A model generated the notes under the pieces. The model was not told the origin of the DNA. It ran no database searches and saw nothing but the letters and a program-made list of their open reading frames with translations. Below are positions 1 through 9,464 of a DNA stretch of 64,000 nucleotides, one piece after another. This stretch comes from Sporosarcina cyprini (GTDB lineage Bacteria > Bacillota > Bacilli > Bacillales_A > Planococcaceae). Location of the stretch: positions 496,001 through 560,000 of the forward strand of contig NZ_JAKMHX010000030.1 in NCBI RefSeq assembly GCF_022048975.1, written 5' to 3'. Position 1 is the first letter of the stretch; each line of letters starts with the position of its first letter. The translations under genes and the position numbers were made by a program.

Positions 1-22
1 CATTGGCCCAAATCCTCCCTAC

Positions 23-1039
23 TTATTTCGCTTGCATCTTTTTAATGACGTCGAAGTTATCGAGCGCCTTGCCCGTACCGATCGCAACGCAATCAAGCGG
101 ATCTTCCGCAATGAAAACAGGCATATTCGTCTCGTCCGAAATAACCTTGTCCAAGTTTTGCAGCAACGCACCGCCGCCAGTCAAGACAATTCCGCGTTCC
201 ATGACGTCCGCAGACAATTCAGGTGGAGTTGCTTCCAATGTCTTTTTGACGCCTTCAATAATTTGAGTAATGGATTCACGAAGCGCTTCTACAATCTCGT
301 CTGATGTGACTTCGAGTGTTTTCGGCAAACCTGTCAATAAATCGCGGCCTCTGATTTCCATCTTATCCGCTTTATTCGTCACACGTGCCGATCCGATTTC
401 GATTTTGATCGCTTCCGCAGTCCGTTCCCCAATTGTCAAATTGTACGTTTTGCGTATGTAACTGATGATGGCTCCATCCATGGAGTCACCGCCAACACGG
501 ATCGATTCACTCGTTACGATGCCGCCTAATGAAATAACAGCTACTTCTGTCGTACCGCCACCTATATCGACGACCATACTTCCTGTAGGTTCCCAAACTG
601 GCAAATTTGCTCCGATTGCTGCCGCAAATGGCTCTTCAATCGTAAATGCATCTTTAGCACCAGCTTGTCTTGCCGCATCAATAACAGCACGCTGTTCGAC
701 AGATGTAATGCCATAAGGAACACAAACCATGACATTTGGCTTCTTCCATGCGCTTCCTGCCGCTTTTGTTGCTTCTTTCATGTAATGCTCGATCATCGCT
801 GTCGTAATTTCAAAATCTGCGATAACCCCGTCTTTCATTGGACGTGTCGCCACGATAGAACCCGGTGTACGCCCGATCATGTTTTTCGCCGCGCTTCCAA
901 CTGCTACGATTTCATTTGTCACTGTATTTTTCGCTACGACGGAAGGCTCCCGAAGTACAATACCTTTACCTTTAATGAAAACTAATGTATTAGCTGTGCC
1001 AAGGTCAATCCCGACATCTCTTGAACCTAATCCAAACAA
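23..1039 (-). CDS. mreB: Rod shape-determining protein MreB (actin homologue)
   Basis: MreB polymerises under the cytoplasmic membrane and positions the lateral-wall peptidoglycan synthesis machinery. The actin-type nucleotide-binding motifs are visible: DLGTANT near residue 10, GGGTTEVA near 160 and TGGGALL near 290. Sequence likeness to B. subtilis MreB runs end to end. The longest open frame starts 60 bases further out. I prefer the TTG at 1039-1037, because it follows AAAGGAAG at good spacing and gives [14 protein letters not shown], matching the usual MFG(I/L)G start (338 aa). mreC and mreD would lie beyond the left edge of the window. It follows radC by 90 bases. Confidence 0.97.
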   Translation of the reverse strand: MFGLGSRDVGIDLGTANTLVFIKGKGIVLREPSVVAKNTVTNEIVAVGSAAKNMIGRTPGSIVATRPMKDGVIADFEITTAMIEHYMKEATKAAGSAWKKPNVMVCVPYGITSVEQRAVIDAARQAGAKDAFTIEEPFAAAIGANLPVWEPTGSMVVDIGGGTTEVAVISLGGIVTSESIRVGGDSMDGAIISYIRKTYNLTIGERTAEAIKIEIGSARVTNKADKMEIRGRDLLTGLPKTLEVTSDEIVEALRESITQIIEGVKKTLEATPPELSADVMERGIVLTGGGALLQNLDKVISDETNMPVFIAEDPLDCVAIGTGKALDNFDVIKKMQAK

Positions 1040-1129
1040 ATCTGTTCTTCCTTTCTTCTCGACCGTTAAAAATGGTCTTCTTAAAATCATACAACACATT
1101 ATAACGGATAGAAGAACAAATTCACAGTG

Positions 1130-1804
1130 TCACATATACCCTTTCTCTTTTAGGCTGATAAAACGATGGTCCCCAATGATGACATGATCTAGTAAATCAA
1201 TGCCTACAATAGACCCTGCTTCGACTAATCGTTTTGTCACTTCGATGTCCTCCGGAGAAGGCGCAGGGTGGCCTGACGGGTGATTATGCGCGACAATGAT
1301 CGAGGCGGCTGACCGCTTGACTGCTTCCCTAAAAATCTCCCTTGGATGCACAATCGAGGAGTTTAGGCTGCCAATAAATACCGTCTGTTTATGAAGCACT
1401 TCATTTTTTACATTTAAAAATAACACGACAAAATGTTCCTGCTGTAGCGTTGACATGTCCGTCATCAAATAAGCAGCCGCGTCTTCCGGAGAACGGATCG
1501 TATATCGTCCTTGCGTATGTTTCTGGTAAAGCCTTTTACCTATTTCAACAGCAGCTAAAATCTGTACGGCCTTTGCCTGCCCCACTCCTTTTACAGACAT
1601 CATTTCCTCAATGGTGGCTTCTCTAAGATCTTGTATTTTATCAAAAGACGATAAAATTCGATTAGCAAGCATCAGCACCGATTCCTCTTTCGTCCCGGTC
1701 CGCAGCAAGATAGCAATTAGCTCCTGGTTCGATAGGCTGCTCGCCCCTTGCCGAATCAATCTTTCACGCGGCCTGTCCGAAATATGGACATCACGAATCA
1801 TCAT
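1130..1804 (-). CDS. radC: RadC family JAB/MPN-domain protein
   Basis: This is the conserved RadC protein. An N-terminal helix-hairpin-helix-like part (VKGVGQAKAVQILAA) precedes a JAB1/MPN metal-binding domain with the motif HNHPSGHPAPSPED, whose two His and one Asp are zinc ligands. The family was once linked to DNA repair, but its biochemical role is unsettled. Several starts are possible: a TTG at 1825, or a tandem ATG ATG at 1804/1801 preceded by GAGGGG. I chose the ATG because the ribosome site is closer. It lies directly after maf and before mreB, as in B. subtilis. Confidence 0.93.
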   Translation of the reverse strand: MMIRDVHISDRPRERLIRQGASSLSNQELIAILLRTGTKEESVLMLANRILSSFDKIQDLREATIEEMMSVKGVGQAKAVQILAAVEIGKRLYQKHTQGRYTIRSPEDAAAYLMTDMSTLQQEHFVVLFLNVKNEVLHKQTVFIGSLNSSIVHPREIFREAVKRSAASIIVAHNHPSGHPAPSPEDIEVTKRLVEAGSIVGIDLLDHVIIGDHRFISLKEKGYM

Positions 1805-1826
1805 TTGCCCCCTCAGCTTCGTCAAT

Positions 1827-2429
1827 TCAGGCGTCGCCTCCTTGCAGGGAAAGGATGTTCAGCTCTCGCATACGGCTGGCCAATTTGGCGATCGGCAATC
1901 CGACGACATTATAATAATCCCCCTCGATTTTATCGACCAACAAAGCGCCCGCCGTCTGGATGCCATATGCCCCTGCCTTGTCCATCGGATCTCCTGAATC
2001 AACATACCAGTCAATCAAATCATCATCCAAGTCCTTGAAAAACACCTTAGTTTCCTCGCAGAAAAGGCTACTTTGGCCCCCCTGCAAAATGGCTACCCCA
2101 GTATAGACCGAATGGGCTTTGCCAGAGAACTCCCGCATAAACCGTTTTGCTTCTTGCGCATCAAAAGGCTTATGATAGATCGCATCTTCAAAAACGACGA
2201 TTGTATCAGCGCCGATGACTACAGCATCTTGCACCTTTTCTGCAACTGCTTCCGCTTTAGTCAGTGCCAGCGTCTTGACGAAGCCCTCGAAATCCATCCC
2301 TTGCAGCTCCAGGTCTTCCTCGACATCACTCGGCATCACTTCAAACGGAATGCCCGCCATCTCCAGTAATTCCTTTCGTCTTGGGGAAGAGGAAGCCAAG
2401 ACAATTCGTTGTTCGCTATGAAATTCCAT
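1827..2429 (-). CDS. maf: Maf nucleoside triphosphate pyrophosphatase
   Basis: Maf proteins hydrolyse non-canonical or modified dTTP/UTP to monophosphates and affect septation when overproduced. The signature N-terminus LASSSPRRKELL, the GADT motif near residue 74 and the late DPMDKAGAYGIQ segment are all present, and 200 aa is the usual length. The ATG at 2429 is preceded by GGAGG at 9 bases. It lies between the SPOR-domain gene and radC, the B. subtilis arrangement; radC starts within about 25 bases of its stop. Confidence 0.95.
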   Translation of the reverse strand: MEFHSEQRIVLASSSPRRKELLEMAGIPFEVMPSDVEEDLELQGMDFEGFVKTLALTKAEAVAEKVQDAVVIGADTIVVFEDAIYHKPFDAQEAKRFMREFSGKAHSVYTGVAILQGGQSSLFCEETKVFFKDLDDDLIDWYVDSGDPMDKAGAYGIQTAGALLVDKIEGDYYNVVGLPIAKLASRMRELNILSLQGGDA

Positions 2430-2525
2430 TCATAAAAACCTCCTTTTCCCTATCATACTTGAGAAAAGGTTCATTGAAAATTGTCCAGAAAACGCGATAT
2501 CTTCATTTTTTGGCCCTAATTGGCT

Positions 2526-3191
2526 TCAAAATGAAATTTTCGCACACCCGTCTTTAATGGAATAATGAGATAATAAATACAGCCGAATGACTTGCAAATC
2601 GTTTGTAAACGCAGTCACGGCGGTAATTTGTTTTCCAAACTCAGCTCCAATTCCCCCACTAGGGTCACTGCTTGAAGAAGCAGCCAAATCTTTAATTTTG
2701 GCTACATCCGTTTCGGCCAAAATGTCCTTCAATTTACCTGCTCCTGATGCAGAACAAGCGCCTGCTTCTACTGTAAAAGGTTTTCGATACGTCTCTTGTG
2801 CAACATCCGCATCTATTTCCTGTTCGGTTAACCCGATCGCGCTCCAAACGAAATATTGATCTTGCGCTTTAACAACCGAAGCTTCGGAGAGATCTGGCCG
2901 TCCCGTAATAAAGGCAGAAGCGGATTGTTCTGTTGAAAAGACACCGTGCTGCTTGGCGTACAACTGCAGCGACGCACCTGGCTGCGGGCTATCCGCGTCC
3001 GCTGGTGCTTCAACAGCAGGCGGGCCCGAAGCAGGCACCTCCTTACCGACAGCGGCTGTTTTATCCTTCATTTTATCTCCTGTCCCGACCAAAATGAATC
3101 CGACAATGGCAACCGCTGCGACGCCGATCACGACACCATGCAGCACTGCCATCAGAACTGTTATCTTTGAATACTTCTTTCTGAAGTTCAT
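2526..3191 (-). CDS. Membrane-anchored SPOR-domain protein in the spoIIB position
   Basis: A short basic N-terminus and one transmembrane helix (about residues 10-37) lead into a Pro/Ala-rich linker. A SPOR-like segment follows (LQLYAKQHGVFSTEQSASAF and beyond), then a C-terminal tail. SPOR domains bind glycan strands stripped of stem peptides, so the protein probably sits at division or sporulation septa. In B. subtilis the gene between comC and maf is spoIIB, which also carries a SPOR domain. Position and architecture make this the counterpart, but similarity is too diffuse for me to assign the symbol. I chose the ATG at 3191 after GGGGTGG, not the TTG at 3245, because it gives a clean K/R-rich anchor. 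Confidence 0.8.
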   Translation of the reverse strand: MNFRKKYSKITVLMAVLHGVVIGVAAVAIVGFILVGTGDKMKDKTAAVGKEVPASGPPAVEAPADADSPQPGASLQLYAKQHGVFSTEQSASAFITGRPDLSEASVVKAQDQYFVWSAIGLTEQEIDADVAQETYRKPFTVEAGACSASGAGKLKDILAETDVAKIKDLAASSSSDPSGGIGAEFGKQITAVTAFTNDLQVIRLYLLSHYSIKDGCAKISF

Positions 3192-3280
3192 GCCTGTCCA
3201 CCCCGTTTTTAGTAACTGTACCAAACGGAATGTGAAAAAGAACAAGACGTATGTCGCCTTGCACTAAAAAACTTATCGAC

Positions 3281-4036
3281 TTATTGAAATAAATTGCCGT
3301 ACCAATCGACAAAAGCGGCTCCCCAAAAATAGGAAACGAGAGCAGCAAACGCAATGGACGGACCAAACGGCACAGGCGTTTTGCGCCCTTTCCCTGTTCT
3401 TTTCAAGTGGATGATGCCAGCGATGGATCCCACCAAGGAAGCGAGAAAGAGCGTAAGCAACGTATCGACTGTACCGATGGCGAACCCGATGGCAAGAAAT
3501 AATTTAATATCCCCGCCGCCCATGCCGCCTTTCGACAAGACAGCAATCAGAAATAAAACCGCGAAACCAATTGCGCCTCCCAGCACGCTGTCCCACCAAG
3601 GATCAAGCGGGATGAAAAAACGCAGAACCAAAAACAACACAGCAGCCGGCAGGACCACTTTATCCGGGATAATCATATACGCAAAATCCGAAACGGTAAT
3701 AATGACGAGCATGGAGGAAAGTAAAATCGCCACAATTAGCTCGGCGCTCCAGCCGAAATAATAGAAGGAGTATGCAAATAGAAGCCCTGTCACCAGCTCC
3801 ATTGCCGGGTATATTGGGCTGATCCGGTTACCGCAAGTACGGCATTTGCCGCCCAACATGATATAAGAAAGAACTGGTATCAAGTCAAGAGCCTTCAACT
3901 GTCTGCCGCATGTACCACAATGAGAGGGCGGCGAGACAATTGACTCCTTTTTCGGGACACGCAAACCGACAACGTTAAAAAAGGAGCCGAAGACGAGCCC
4001 ATACACGAAAAATAGCACAACGTATACAGCCGTCAC
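3281..4036 (-). CDS. comC: Prepilin peptidase / N-methyltransferase (ComC/PilD type)
   Basis: This polytopic membrane protease cleaves type IV prepilin leaders after Gly and methylates the new N-terminus. The cytoplasmic zinc loop has two CxxC pairs (CGTC and CRTC). The two catalytic aspartates lie in SDFAYMIIPDKV and GMGGGDIKLFLAIG. Length (251 aa) is typical. The GTG start at 4036 overlaps the pilO stop by four bases (GTGA), so the genes are translationally coupled. It occupies the comC slot between folC and maf of B. subtilis, but here it ends a full pilus cluster, so its main clients are probably the prepilins at 6.7-14.8 kb. Confidence 0.95.
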   Translation of the reverse strand: MTAVYVVLFFVYGLVFGSFFNVVGLRVPKKESIVSPPSHCGTCGRQLKALDLIPVLSYIMLGGKCRTCGNRISPIYPAMELVTGLLFAYSFYYFGWSAELIVAILLSSMLVIITVSDFAYMIIPDKVVLPAAVLFLVLRFFIPLDPWWDSVLGGAIGFAVLFLIAVLSKGGMGGGDIKLFLAIGFAIGTVDTLLTLFLASLVGSIAGIIHLKRTGKGRKTPVPFGPSIAFAALVSYFWGAAFVDWYGNLFQ

Positions 4037-4722
4037 TGATCGCTCTCCTCCTCATCCTGTCCGATCGAATTGAACGGAGTCGGATCGTCCTTGGCAGCAG
4101 GCTTCGGCGCATCGACTTTTGGCGCTTCATCCAAGAGAGCTGTCAGATCAGGACGATAAAATGCTCTGAAAGAAATGGCCAACTCAAGCGTACGAGGTTC
4201 TTCTGAAGTCGTCCGCAACTCCTCAGGAACAGTAAATTCCATTGAATCGACTACAAAAATCCTGTCCATTTCCTCGATCACGTCAATAAAGCGGTCAACT
4301 TGAGCGTAATTGCCCGCTTGGAGTTTGACTTCAACCAAAAGTGATTGGATGGAAGCCGTATCTTCAGATGGCGGATCCAGCACAAGCGGTTCACGGCTGA
4401 AGTTGACTTCCTCGACAACCGTCCCAGATTTCACTTCCGCTTCGCTAATTTGAAGCAGCACCTTGTCATCCAGGGGAAGAACAGGCACTTTCGCCTGCAG
4501 CGGCCGGGAACTTGAATAGCCAGCCGTTTCCACTTTCGCCTTTTGCTTCTCCAGCGCAATCAAAACATTCCGTTCATTGGAAACAGTGTTTGCTGCAAGT
4601 GCATTTGCTTCCTTCGCGGGCACATAAAGGCGGAAATAAGAGAACAGGGACAGCGACAGCAGGAAGACGGCGGATAGGATAACTAAAGCCATCTCCTTTT
4701 GCCGTTTAGACAAATTACTCAT
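4033..4722 (-). CDS. pilO: PilO-like type IV pilus inner-membrane assembly protein
   Basis: PilO partners PilN in the inner-membrane alignment subcomplex of type IV pili. The protein has a short basic cytoplasmic start, one transmembrane helix (about residues 13-34), a coiled-coil stretch and a ferredoxin-like periplasmic-type domain (QAGNYAQVDRFIDVIEEMDR), ending in an acidic tail. The ATG at 4722 lies after GGGGAGGG and overlaps the last eight bases of pilN; an upstream in-frame start would add 24 Arg-rich residues and lacks a ribosome site. Primary sequence is weakly conserved in this family, so the call rests on topology and on the M-N-O gene order. Confidence 0.85.
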   Translation of the reverse strand: MSNLSKRQKEMALVILSAVFLLSLSLFSYFRLYVPAKEANALAANTVSNERNVLIALEKQKAKVETAGYSSSRPLQAKVPVLPLDDKVLLQISEAEVKSGTVVEEVNFSREPLVLDPPSEDTASIQSLLVEVKLQAGNYAQVDRFIDVIEEMDRIFVVDSMEFTVPEELRTTSEEPRTLELAISFRAFYRPDLTALLDEAPKVDAPKPAAKDDPTPFNSIGQDEEESDQ

Positions 4723-5347
4723 CCGCACCCTCCCCTTCCTGCTCTGTCTCCTGCCCCGTCTCCATCTCGGCCATTCGGCTATCTTCAAACTCAATCAAAT
4801 AAGTCGCTTGATATCGTGGGATTTCAGACGACATCATAGGAGATCCATCAGCTGACTCCAAGTGTTCAGCAGACACCGATTCGATGGAAGCATCCACGAT
4901 TGCCTCACTCGAAAGAAGGCGCGTGAGATAGTAGGACGCAGCTTGTTTATCGTCAAACTGGACAGTCACCTCTGCAAAATGAGGCTGTGTAAACGTAAAC
5001 GTCACAAAAAAGCCCCGTTCCGGCAACAACGCCACCATGTCACGGAGAAGCGGCAACGTCTCATACCGTTGGCCTTCCAAAAAGTTCACCGACCGCTCCA
5101 AATCAGCAACAGCCGTTTTCGTTCCGCCTGCCTGTTGCGACGCTTCACCATCTTGAAGAGCAGCCTGATCCTGCTGGATGGCAATGATCTGCTGATCCAA
5201 TTTTTCAGTATCAGCAGCAAGCCTCCCCGCCAGGACAAAGAAAACGACCCAAATAAGGAGGGACACGCCAAGCAGGCTGATCGCAAGGATCAAAAGTCTG
5301 GAGCGTTCCTTCTCTTTTTCAGGCAATAGATTAATATCAATCAGCAT
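4715..5347 (-). CDS. pilN: PilN-like type IV pilus assembly protein
   Basis: The N-terminus carries the PilN signature DINLLPEKEKERSR, which docks into the PilM groove, followed by a transmembrane helix at about residues 20-42. A coiled coil and a fimbrial-assembly fold (QPHFAEVTVQFDDKQAASYY) complete the protein, with an acidic tail. The ATG at 5347 shares one base with the pilM stop (TGATG) and has GAGGTG upstream; a GTG one codon earlier is possible. The tight overlap with both neighbours shows one translationally coupled operon, pilM-pilN-pilO-prepilin peptidase. Confidence 0.9.
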   Translation of the reverse strand: MLIDINLLPEKEKERSRLLILAISLLGVSLLIWVVFFVLAGRLAADTEKLDQQIIAIQQDQAALQDGEASQQAGGTKTAVADLERSVNFLEGQRYETLPLLRDMVALLPERGFFVTFTFTQPHFAEVTVQFDDKQAASYYLTRLLSSEAIVDASIESVSAEHLESADGSPMMSSEIPRYQATYLIEFEDSRMAEMETGQETEQEGEGADE

Positions 5348-6303
5348 CACGTCACCTCTTTCAGCGCAAGGCCGACAGTCCGGTTAAAAGAAGGATCAAG
5401 CGCTTGACCATCCGGCAAACGAAGCGGTTCCCCGGCTAACACTTGCGCCTTGACGGAAAAACGGTCCCGTGCAAGAGCAAGAAGCTCATCCATCCCTTCA
5501 AAATCGCAATTGACAAGAAGATGCGTAATGGACGCAGCACCGTTCAGCATGTTGTATCGATAGAAGTTCATCAGTTTTTCAAGCTCCATGACAACAGACA
5601 TCGGCGTGACAGTCGAAGAGGCAGCAGCGGCTATACCAGAAACCGTCAAATCTGCTGCCTGATCCAAATCGACCGGCCGCATGAACAACGGATAATGATC
5701 GTGGAAAATCGAAACAGTCAGCCGCCCGGCATGCAAATCAGCAAGCATGACATGCTCCGACCCGTCATACGCAAACAACCGGTGCGCCAGCCGATATAAA
5801 GCGAGCGGGCTAATATCACAAGCGACCGGATCCAGTTTCACGGCTTTCAGCACATCCTCATACCCGTTCAAAACACTTTCCTTGGACGCAATCAAAATCG
5901 CCTCATGCCCCTGCACAGCAGGCGTATACGGAACGACGTCAAACACCGGATCATCAAAAGGCAAATAAATCGTCGAACCAATTTCAATGAAGAAATGGCC
6001 CTTCAATTCATCCAGCTCCACATCATCCGGATAAGAAACTTTCCGGATCAACACATATGTATCAGGGGCCAAAAAACGGACATCCCGCTTCGCGATGCCC
6101 CAGTCTTTCAAAACCCCTTCCAGAAGAACGGTCAATGTCTCCGCATCGACAATCTTCCCATCGACAATCGTATTCGGCGGCAGCACAATCTCCTCAGCCG
6201 CTTCCACAACAAGCGGATCGAGCGACTTCAAACGGACATACCGCACCGCATCGTCCTCAATCGTAAGCGAAGCCGTCCGCGAACGGCGCGAAAAAATGGA
6301 CAT
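5347..6303 (-). CDS. pilM: PilM-like actin-fold pilus assembly ATPase
   Basis: PilM is a cytoplasmic actin-like protein that binds the N-terminus of PilN and links the alignment complex to the motor. The sequence shows the family start (SRRSRTASLTIEDDAVRYVR), a middle region with conserved hydrophobic strands and a DLHAGRLTVSIFHD segment corresponding to the phosphate-2 loop. At 318 aa it is slightly shorter than the proteobacterial protein. The ATG at 6303 follows AGGAG at 8 bases. It is the first gene of the pilMNO-comC group and is separated from the pilin gene by a 374-base AT-rich spacer, so it may have its own promoter. Confidence 0.88.
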   Translation of the reverse strand: MSIFSRRSRTASLTIEDDAVRYVRLKSLDPLVVEAAEEIVLPPNTIVDGKIVDAETLTVLLEGVLKDWGIAKRDVRFLAPDTYVLIRKVSYPDDVELDELKGHFFIEIGSTIYLPFDDPVFDVVPYTPAVQGHEAILIASKESVLNGYEDVLKAVKLDPVACDISPLALYRLAHRLFAYDGSEHVMLADLHAGRLTVSIFHDHYPLFMRPVDLDQAADLTVSGIAAAASSTVTPMSVVMELEKLMNFYRYNMLNGAASITHLLVNCDFEGMDELLALARDRFSVKAQVLAGEPLRLPDGQALDPSFNRTVGLALKEVT

Positions 6304-6677
6304 CCCGTCAACTCCTGGTGAAATTGATTTCTAATTTTTTATACATTTTAACAAACTAGCAGGGTAGAGAGAAACTGCTATGTTTCCATTGAATATAATA
6401 ATGTGATTTAATTTCCATTAAAACAATTCTATCTGACTCAGTCTTCTAAACAACAAAAATATAGGGCTTCCTATCATCCCTTCAATTAAATCATTAAACT
6501 ATATGAGTTGTCAGCAAATTGATAAATGTTTTAAGCATCTTTAAGAACTTCTGCTATTAGAATAGTTTTTTTATAAAAAACGTTTTTACTGATACTTACA
6601 ATTAAATGTAGATAGGCTCTGCAGACACCTACAGAGCCTTCGTTTATTCTATTATCCCATATTGTTGTGGCAACATA
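6304..6677. other. AT-rich spacer between pilin gene and pilM
   Basis: No coding sequence is evident on either strand. The stretch holds the hairpin at 6614-6639 just past the pilin stop; the rest is AT-rich sequence that should include a promoter for pilM. I could not single out convincing -35/-10 elements. Confidence 0.6.
6614..6639 (-). terminator. Hairpin after the major pilin gene
   Basis: AGGCTCTG and CAGAGCCT form a perfect 8-bp stem around a 10-base loop, about 40 bases past the pilin stop. The tract following on the minus strand is AT-rich but not a clean U-run. It may therefore act as a weak terminator or an mRNA-stabilising hairpin that separates abundant pilin transcript from pilMNO. 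Confidence 0.55.
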
Positions 6678-7094
6678 TTACTCAGAGACTGTATATCCAT
6701 TTTTGTTAGATAACGATGTATTTGTTGCATCATTAAAAGTTATTGTTTTCCCACCTTTAATTTGAGCTGTTCCAGATATAGTATTCCCCTCATCCGATTT
6801 TGTTATTTCAATACCGTCTTGCAAAGTTCCTACGTCTTGCAAGAATTTATTATCTTTTAATTCTTCTAACGTAACAGAAGGTTCATCTTGATTTTCTACA
6901 AAATAAAGATTTGCTGCTGCAAGGGCATTTTGTGCGTCAGCAACAGCTGCATTTACTCTTGACTTTTCAATAATACTACCAATCGATGGCACCGCAATCG
7001 CCGCAATAATTCCCAAAATAACAATAACGGCTAATAATTCGACAAGCGTTAAACCCTTTTCGTTCTTCAGTCTTTTCTGCAATAACTTCTTCAT
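6678..7094 (-). CDS. Type IV major pilin-like protein
   Basis: A short basic leader (KKLLQKRLKNEKG) is followed by the classic prepilin segment LTLVELLAVIVILGIIAAIA. This gives a Gly|Leu cleavage site with Glu at mature position 5, so it is a substrate of the peptidase at 3281-4036. The mature protein is about 124 aa, with a helix and a small beta-rich head and no cysteines. The ATG follows GAGGAGGAA. It is the most canonical pilin in the cluster, has its own intergenic spacers on both sides and a hairpin downstream, and is therefore the best candidate for the major subunit. Confidence 0.92.
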   Translation of the reverse strand: MKKLLQKRLKNEKGLTLVELLAVIVILGIIAAIAVPSIGSIIEKSRVNAAVADAQNALAAANLYFVENQDEPSVTLEELKDNKFLQDVGTLQDGIEITKSDEGNTISGTAQIKGGKTITFNDATNTSLSNKNGYTVSE

Positions 7095-7201
7095 GTAAAT
7101 TCCTCCTCTAGTTCCAACCTTTTGTATAAGACAAGCATACCAAACTACCAGATGGAATGGAACTATAATCCTATATTTCTTTCTAACTGTTTATCTTTTC
7201 G

Positions 7202-8413
7202 TCATAAATTATCAATCTGTGTAAAAATGCTGAACATCGGGAGTAGTATAGATAGCACTATAGTACCAACTAAACCTGCAAGCAATACAATCATGATTGG
7301 TTCAATCAGTGCTTTCAGTCGATCAGTTGCCGCGTCGACTTCTTTTTCGTAAAAATCCGCCACTTTTGCCAGCATTGTGTCGAGAGAACCGGTTTGTTCT
7401 CCGATCGCAATCATATGAGGAATCAAAGGTGGAAACGCCCAGTGTCCGAGCATCGGCTCTGTGAGCGAGCCGCCCCGTTGCAGCGATTCCCTTGATTCCG
7501 AAACAACACGGGAAACGACTTCATTCTCAACAATCCGTTCCGTCATCGAGAGTGACTGCAAGATTGGAACGGAACTCGAAAACAGAGAACTAAGTGTTCG
7601 GGTCAATGTTGCGAGCGCAGATTTTTTGACGATATCGCCAAAAATCGGCATTCGAAGCAGCATCGTATCAAGCATAAATTTCCCATTCCGGTTCGATCTC
7701 ATCATCATGATCGTCACAACAATTGCCGCCACAAATAAAAAGAATACGTACCAGTAATCGACCATGAAATCGCTCGCCTGTAAAACGAATTTTGTCAGCC
7801 ACGGCAACTCTCCGCCTACACTGTCAAACAGGTCGACGAACATCGGTACAACAAATGTCAACAAGAAAATCACAACCCCAATTGCTACAATACCAACAAC
7901 AATTGGATACGAAAGTGCTGATAACACCTTTTGCTTCAAACGATGCGCTTTCTCATAATGATCAGCGAGGCGGTCGAGGGAATCATCGACGGTCCCGGAC
8001 ATTTCACCTGCTTCGATCATGTTGATAACGAGCGGCTCAAACGCCTTTGGATGCTTGGCGAGAGCTGCAGATAATGATCCGCCCCCTCTCAGGTCATCCC
8101 CTATCGCAATCAATATTTTTTGAAACTGTTTTCCTTCAACTTGAAGGGATAAAATGCGGATCGATTCTACAATCGTGACACCAGCCCGCAGTAATGTAGA
8201 AAATTGGCGCAGGAACATGATGAACTGCGTCCGTTTCACTGGCCTGCCAAGATGAATCTCTTTCGTCAACGCCGTCTCCGCAATCTCCTGCAAGTTCTTA
8301 ACCCTTATTCCCTGGCTTTTGAGCTTTAATGCAGCTTCCCGTTTGTTTCCCGCTGTAATAACCCCTGTCCGAATCGACCTTGCGTCACGACCTTCATATT
8401 TAAAACGAGCCAT
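7202..8413 (-). CDS. pilC: PilC / GspF-family inner-membrane platform protein
   Basis: PilC is the membrane platform on which the pilus motors act. The protein has the duplicated GspF architecture: two cytoplasmic helical domains with motifs such as FLRQFSTLLRAGVTIVESI and LTRTLSSLFSSSVPILQSL. Three hydrophobic segments are visible (about 169-192, 215-240 and 370-395). Length 403 aa is typical. The ATG at 8413 shares one base with the pilT stop (TAATG), indicating translational coupling. Transcription continues from pilB and pilT. Confidence 0.95.
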   Translation of the reverse strand: MARFKYEGRDARSIRTGVITAGNKREAALKLKSQGIRVKNLQEIAETALTKEIHLGRPVKRTQFIMFLRQFSTLLRAGVTIVESIRILSLQVEGKQFQKILIAIGDDLRGGGSLSAALAKHPKAFEPLVINMIEAGEMSGTVDDSLDRLADHYEKAHRLKQKVLSALSYPIVVGIVAIGVVIFLLTFVVPMFVDLFDSVGGELPWLTKFVLQASDFMVDYWYVFFLFVAAIVVTIMMMRSNRNGKFMLDTMLLRMPIFGDIVKKSALATLTRTLSSLFSSSVPILQSLSMTERIVENEVVSRVVSESRESLQRGGSLTEPMLGHWAFPPLIPHMIAIGEQTGSLDTMLAKVADFYEKEVDAATDRLKALIEPIMIVLLAGLVGTIVLSILLPMFSIFTQIDNL

Positions 8414-9453
8414 TACGATTCATCACCTTCGACGTACGGCATCGCCATGTCATAAGCAATGACACCTTGATCGAGCAGCTGCCTGACGGAAGAAGACATC
8501 ATATGCATGCCCATCGAACGGTTCGTTTGGATAACGTTCGGGATTTGATGGACTTTTTCGGATCGAATCAGGTTAGCGATAGCGGGATTGTTAATCATTA
8601 GTTCCGTTGCTGCCCTTCTTCCTGATTTATCAACTGTCGGAAACAAACGCTGCGATAAAACTGCCGTCAATACACCGGCTAGCTGAACACGAATTTGCGC
8701 CTGCTGGCCATGCGGAAACACATCAATGATCCGATCAATCGTGGAAGCAGCACTCCATGTATGAAGTGTTGCAAGGACAAGATGCCCAGTTTCTGCCGCG
8801 GTTATAGCCGTTGAAATCGTCTCGAGATCCCGCATCTCACCGACTAGGATGACGTCCGGGTCTTGCCGCAATGATGCCCGGAGGCCGGCAGCAAACGAAT
8901 TGGTATCGAAGCCAACTTCACGCTGGTCGATAATCGATGATCCATGCGCATGCACATACTCAATTGGATCTTCCAGCGTAATAATATGTTTGCGCATCGT
9001 TTCATTAATATAGCGAAGCATCGCGGCGAGCGTGGTCGACTTACCCGAACCAGTCGGTCCCGTAACAAGAATGAGGCCTTGCGGCGTGCCGGCGAGTGAC
9101 TTGAGCACGCCCGGCAATTGCAGCTCCTCAATTGTCGGGATTTTCGTCGGTATGGTCCTGAAGGCGATTGACACCGATCCACGCTGCTGAAATGCATTGA
9201 CACGAAACCGAGAAACACCAGGCACTTCATACGAATAGTCGATTTGACCGCTCGTTTCGAATGTTTCAAACAGTTTGCCGGGAATCGTCTTTTTGGCGAC
9301 AAGTTCAGTAAACGCACTATCCAGCTCATCTGTCCCATACCGTTTTAAATCGCCGTGTATTCTGAACACAGGCGGCATCCCGACGGTCAAATGAATATCG
9401 GACGCTTTCAATTCAAAGGCTTTTGCCAATAAATCATCAATTATCTCTTTCAT
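8413..9453 (-). CDS. pilT: PilT-type retraction ATPase
   Basis: This cytoplasmic hexameric ATPase drives pilus disassembly and twitching. It shows the N-terminal ASDIHLTVGMPP segment, Walker A GPTGSGKST near residue 132, the Asp box ITLEDPIEYVH, Walker B ILVGEMRD and the His box HLVLATLHT. The C-terminal AIANLIRSEK matches the AIRNLIRE motif required for retraction in characterised PilT proteins. That motif and the 346-aa length separate it from the extension ATPase PilB next door. It begins 11 bases after pilB. Confidence 0.95.
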   Translation of the reverse strand: MKEIIDDLLAKAFELKASDIHLTVGMPPVFRIHGDLKRYGTDELDSAFTELVAKKTIPGKLFETFETSGQIDYSYEVPGVSRFRVNAFQQRGSVSIAFRTIPTKIPTIEELQLPGVLKSLAGTPQGLILVTGPTGSGKSTTLAAMLRYINETMRKHIITLEDPIEYVHAHGSSIIDQREVGFDTNSFAAGLRASLRQDPDVILVGEMRDLETISTAITAAETGHLVLATLHTWSAASTIDRIIDVFPHGQQAQIRVQLAGVLTAVLSQRLFPTVDKSGRRAATELMINNPAIANLIRSEKVHQIPNVIQTNRSMGMHMMSSSVRQLLDQGVIAYDMAMPYVEGDES

Positions 9454-9464
9454 ACTCGATACTC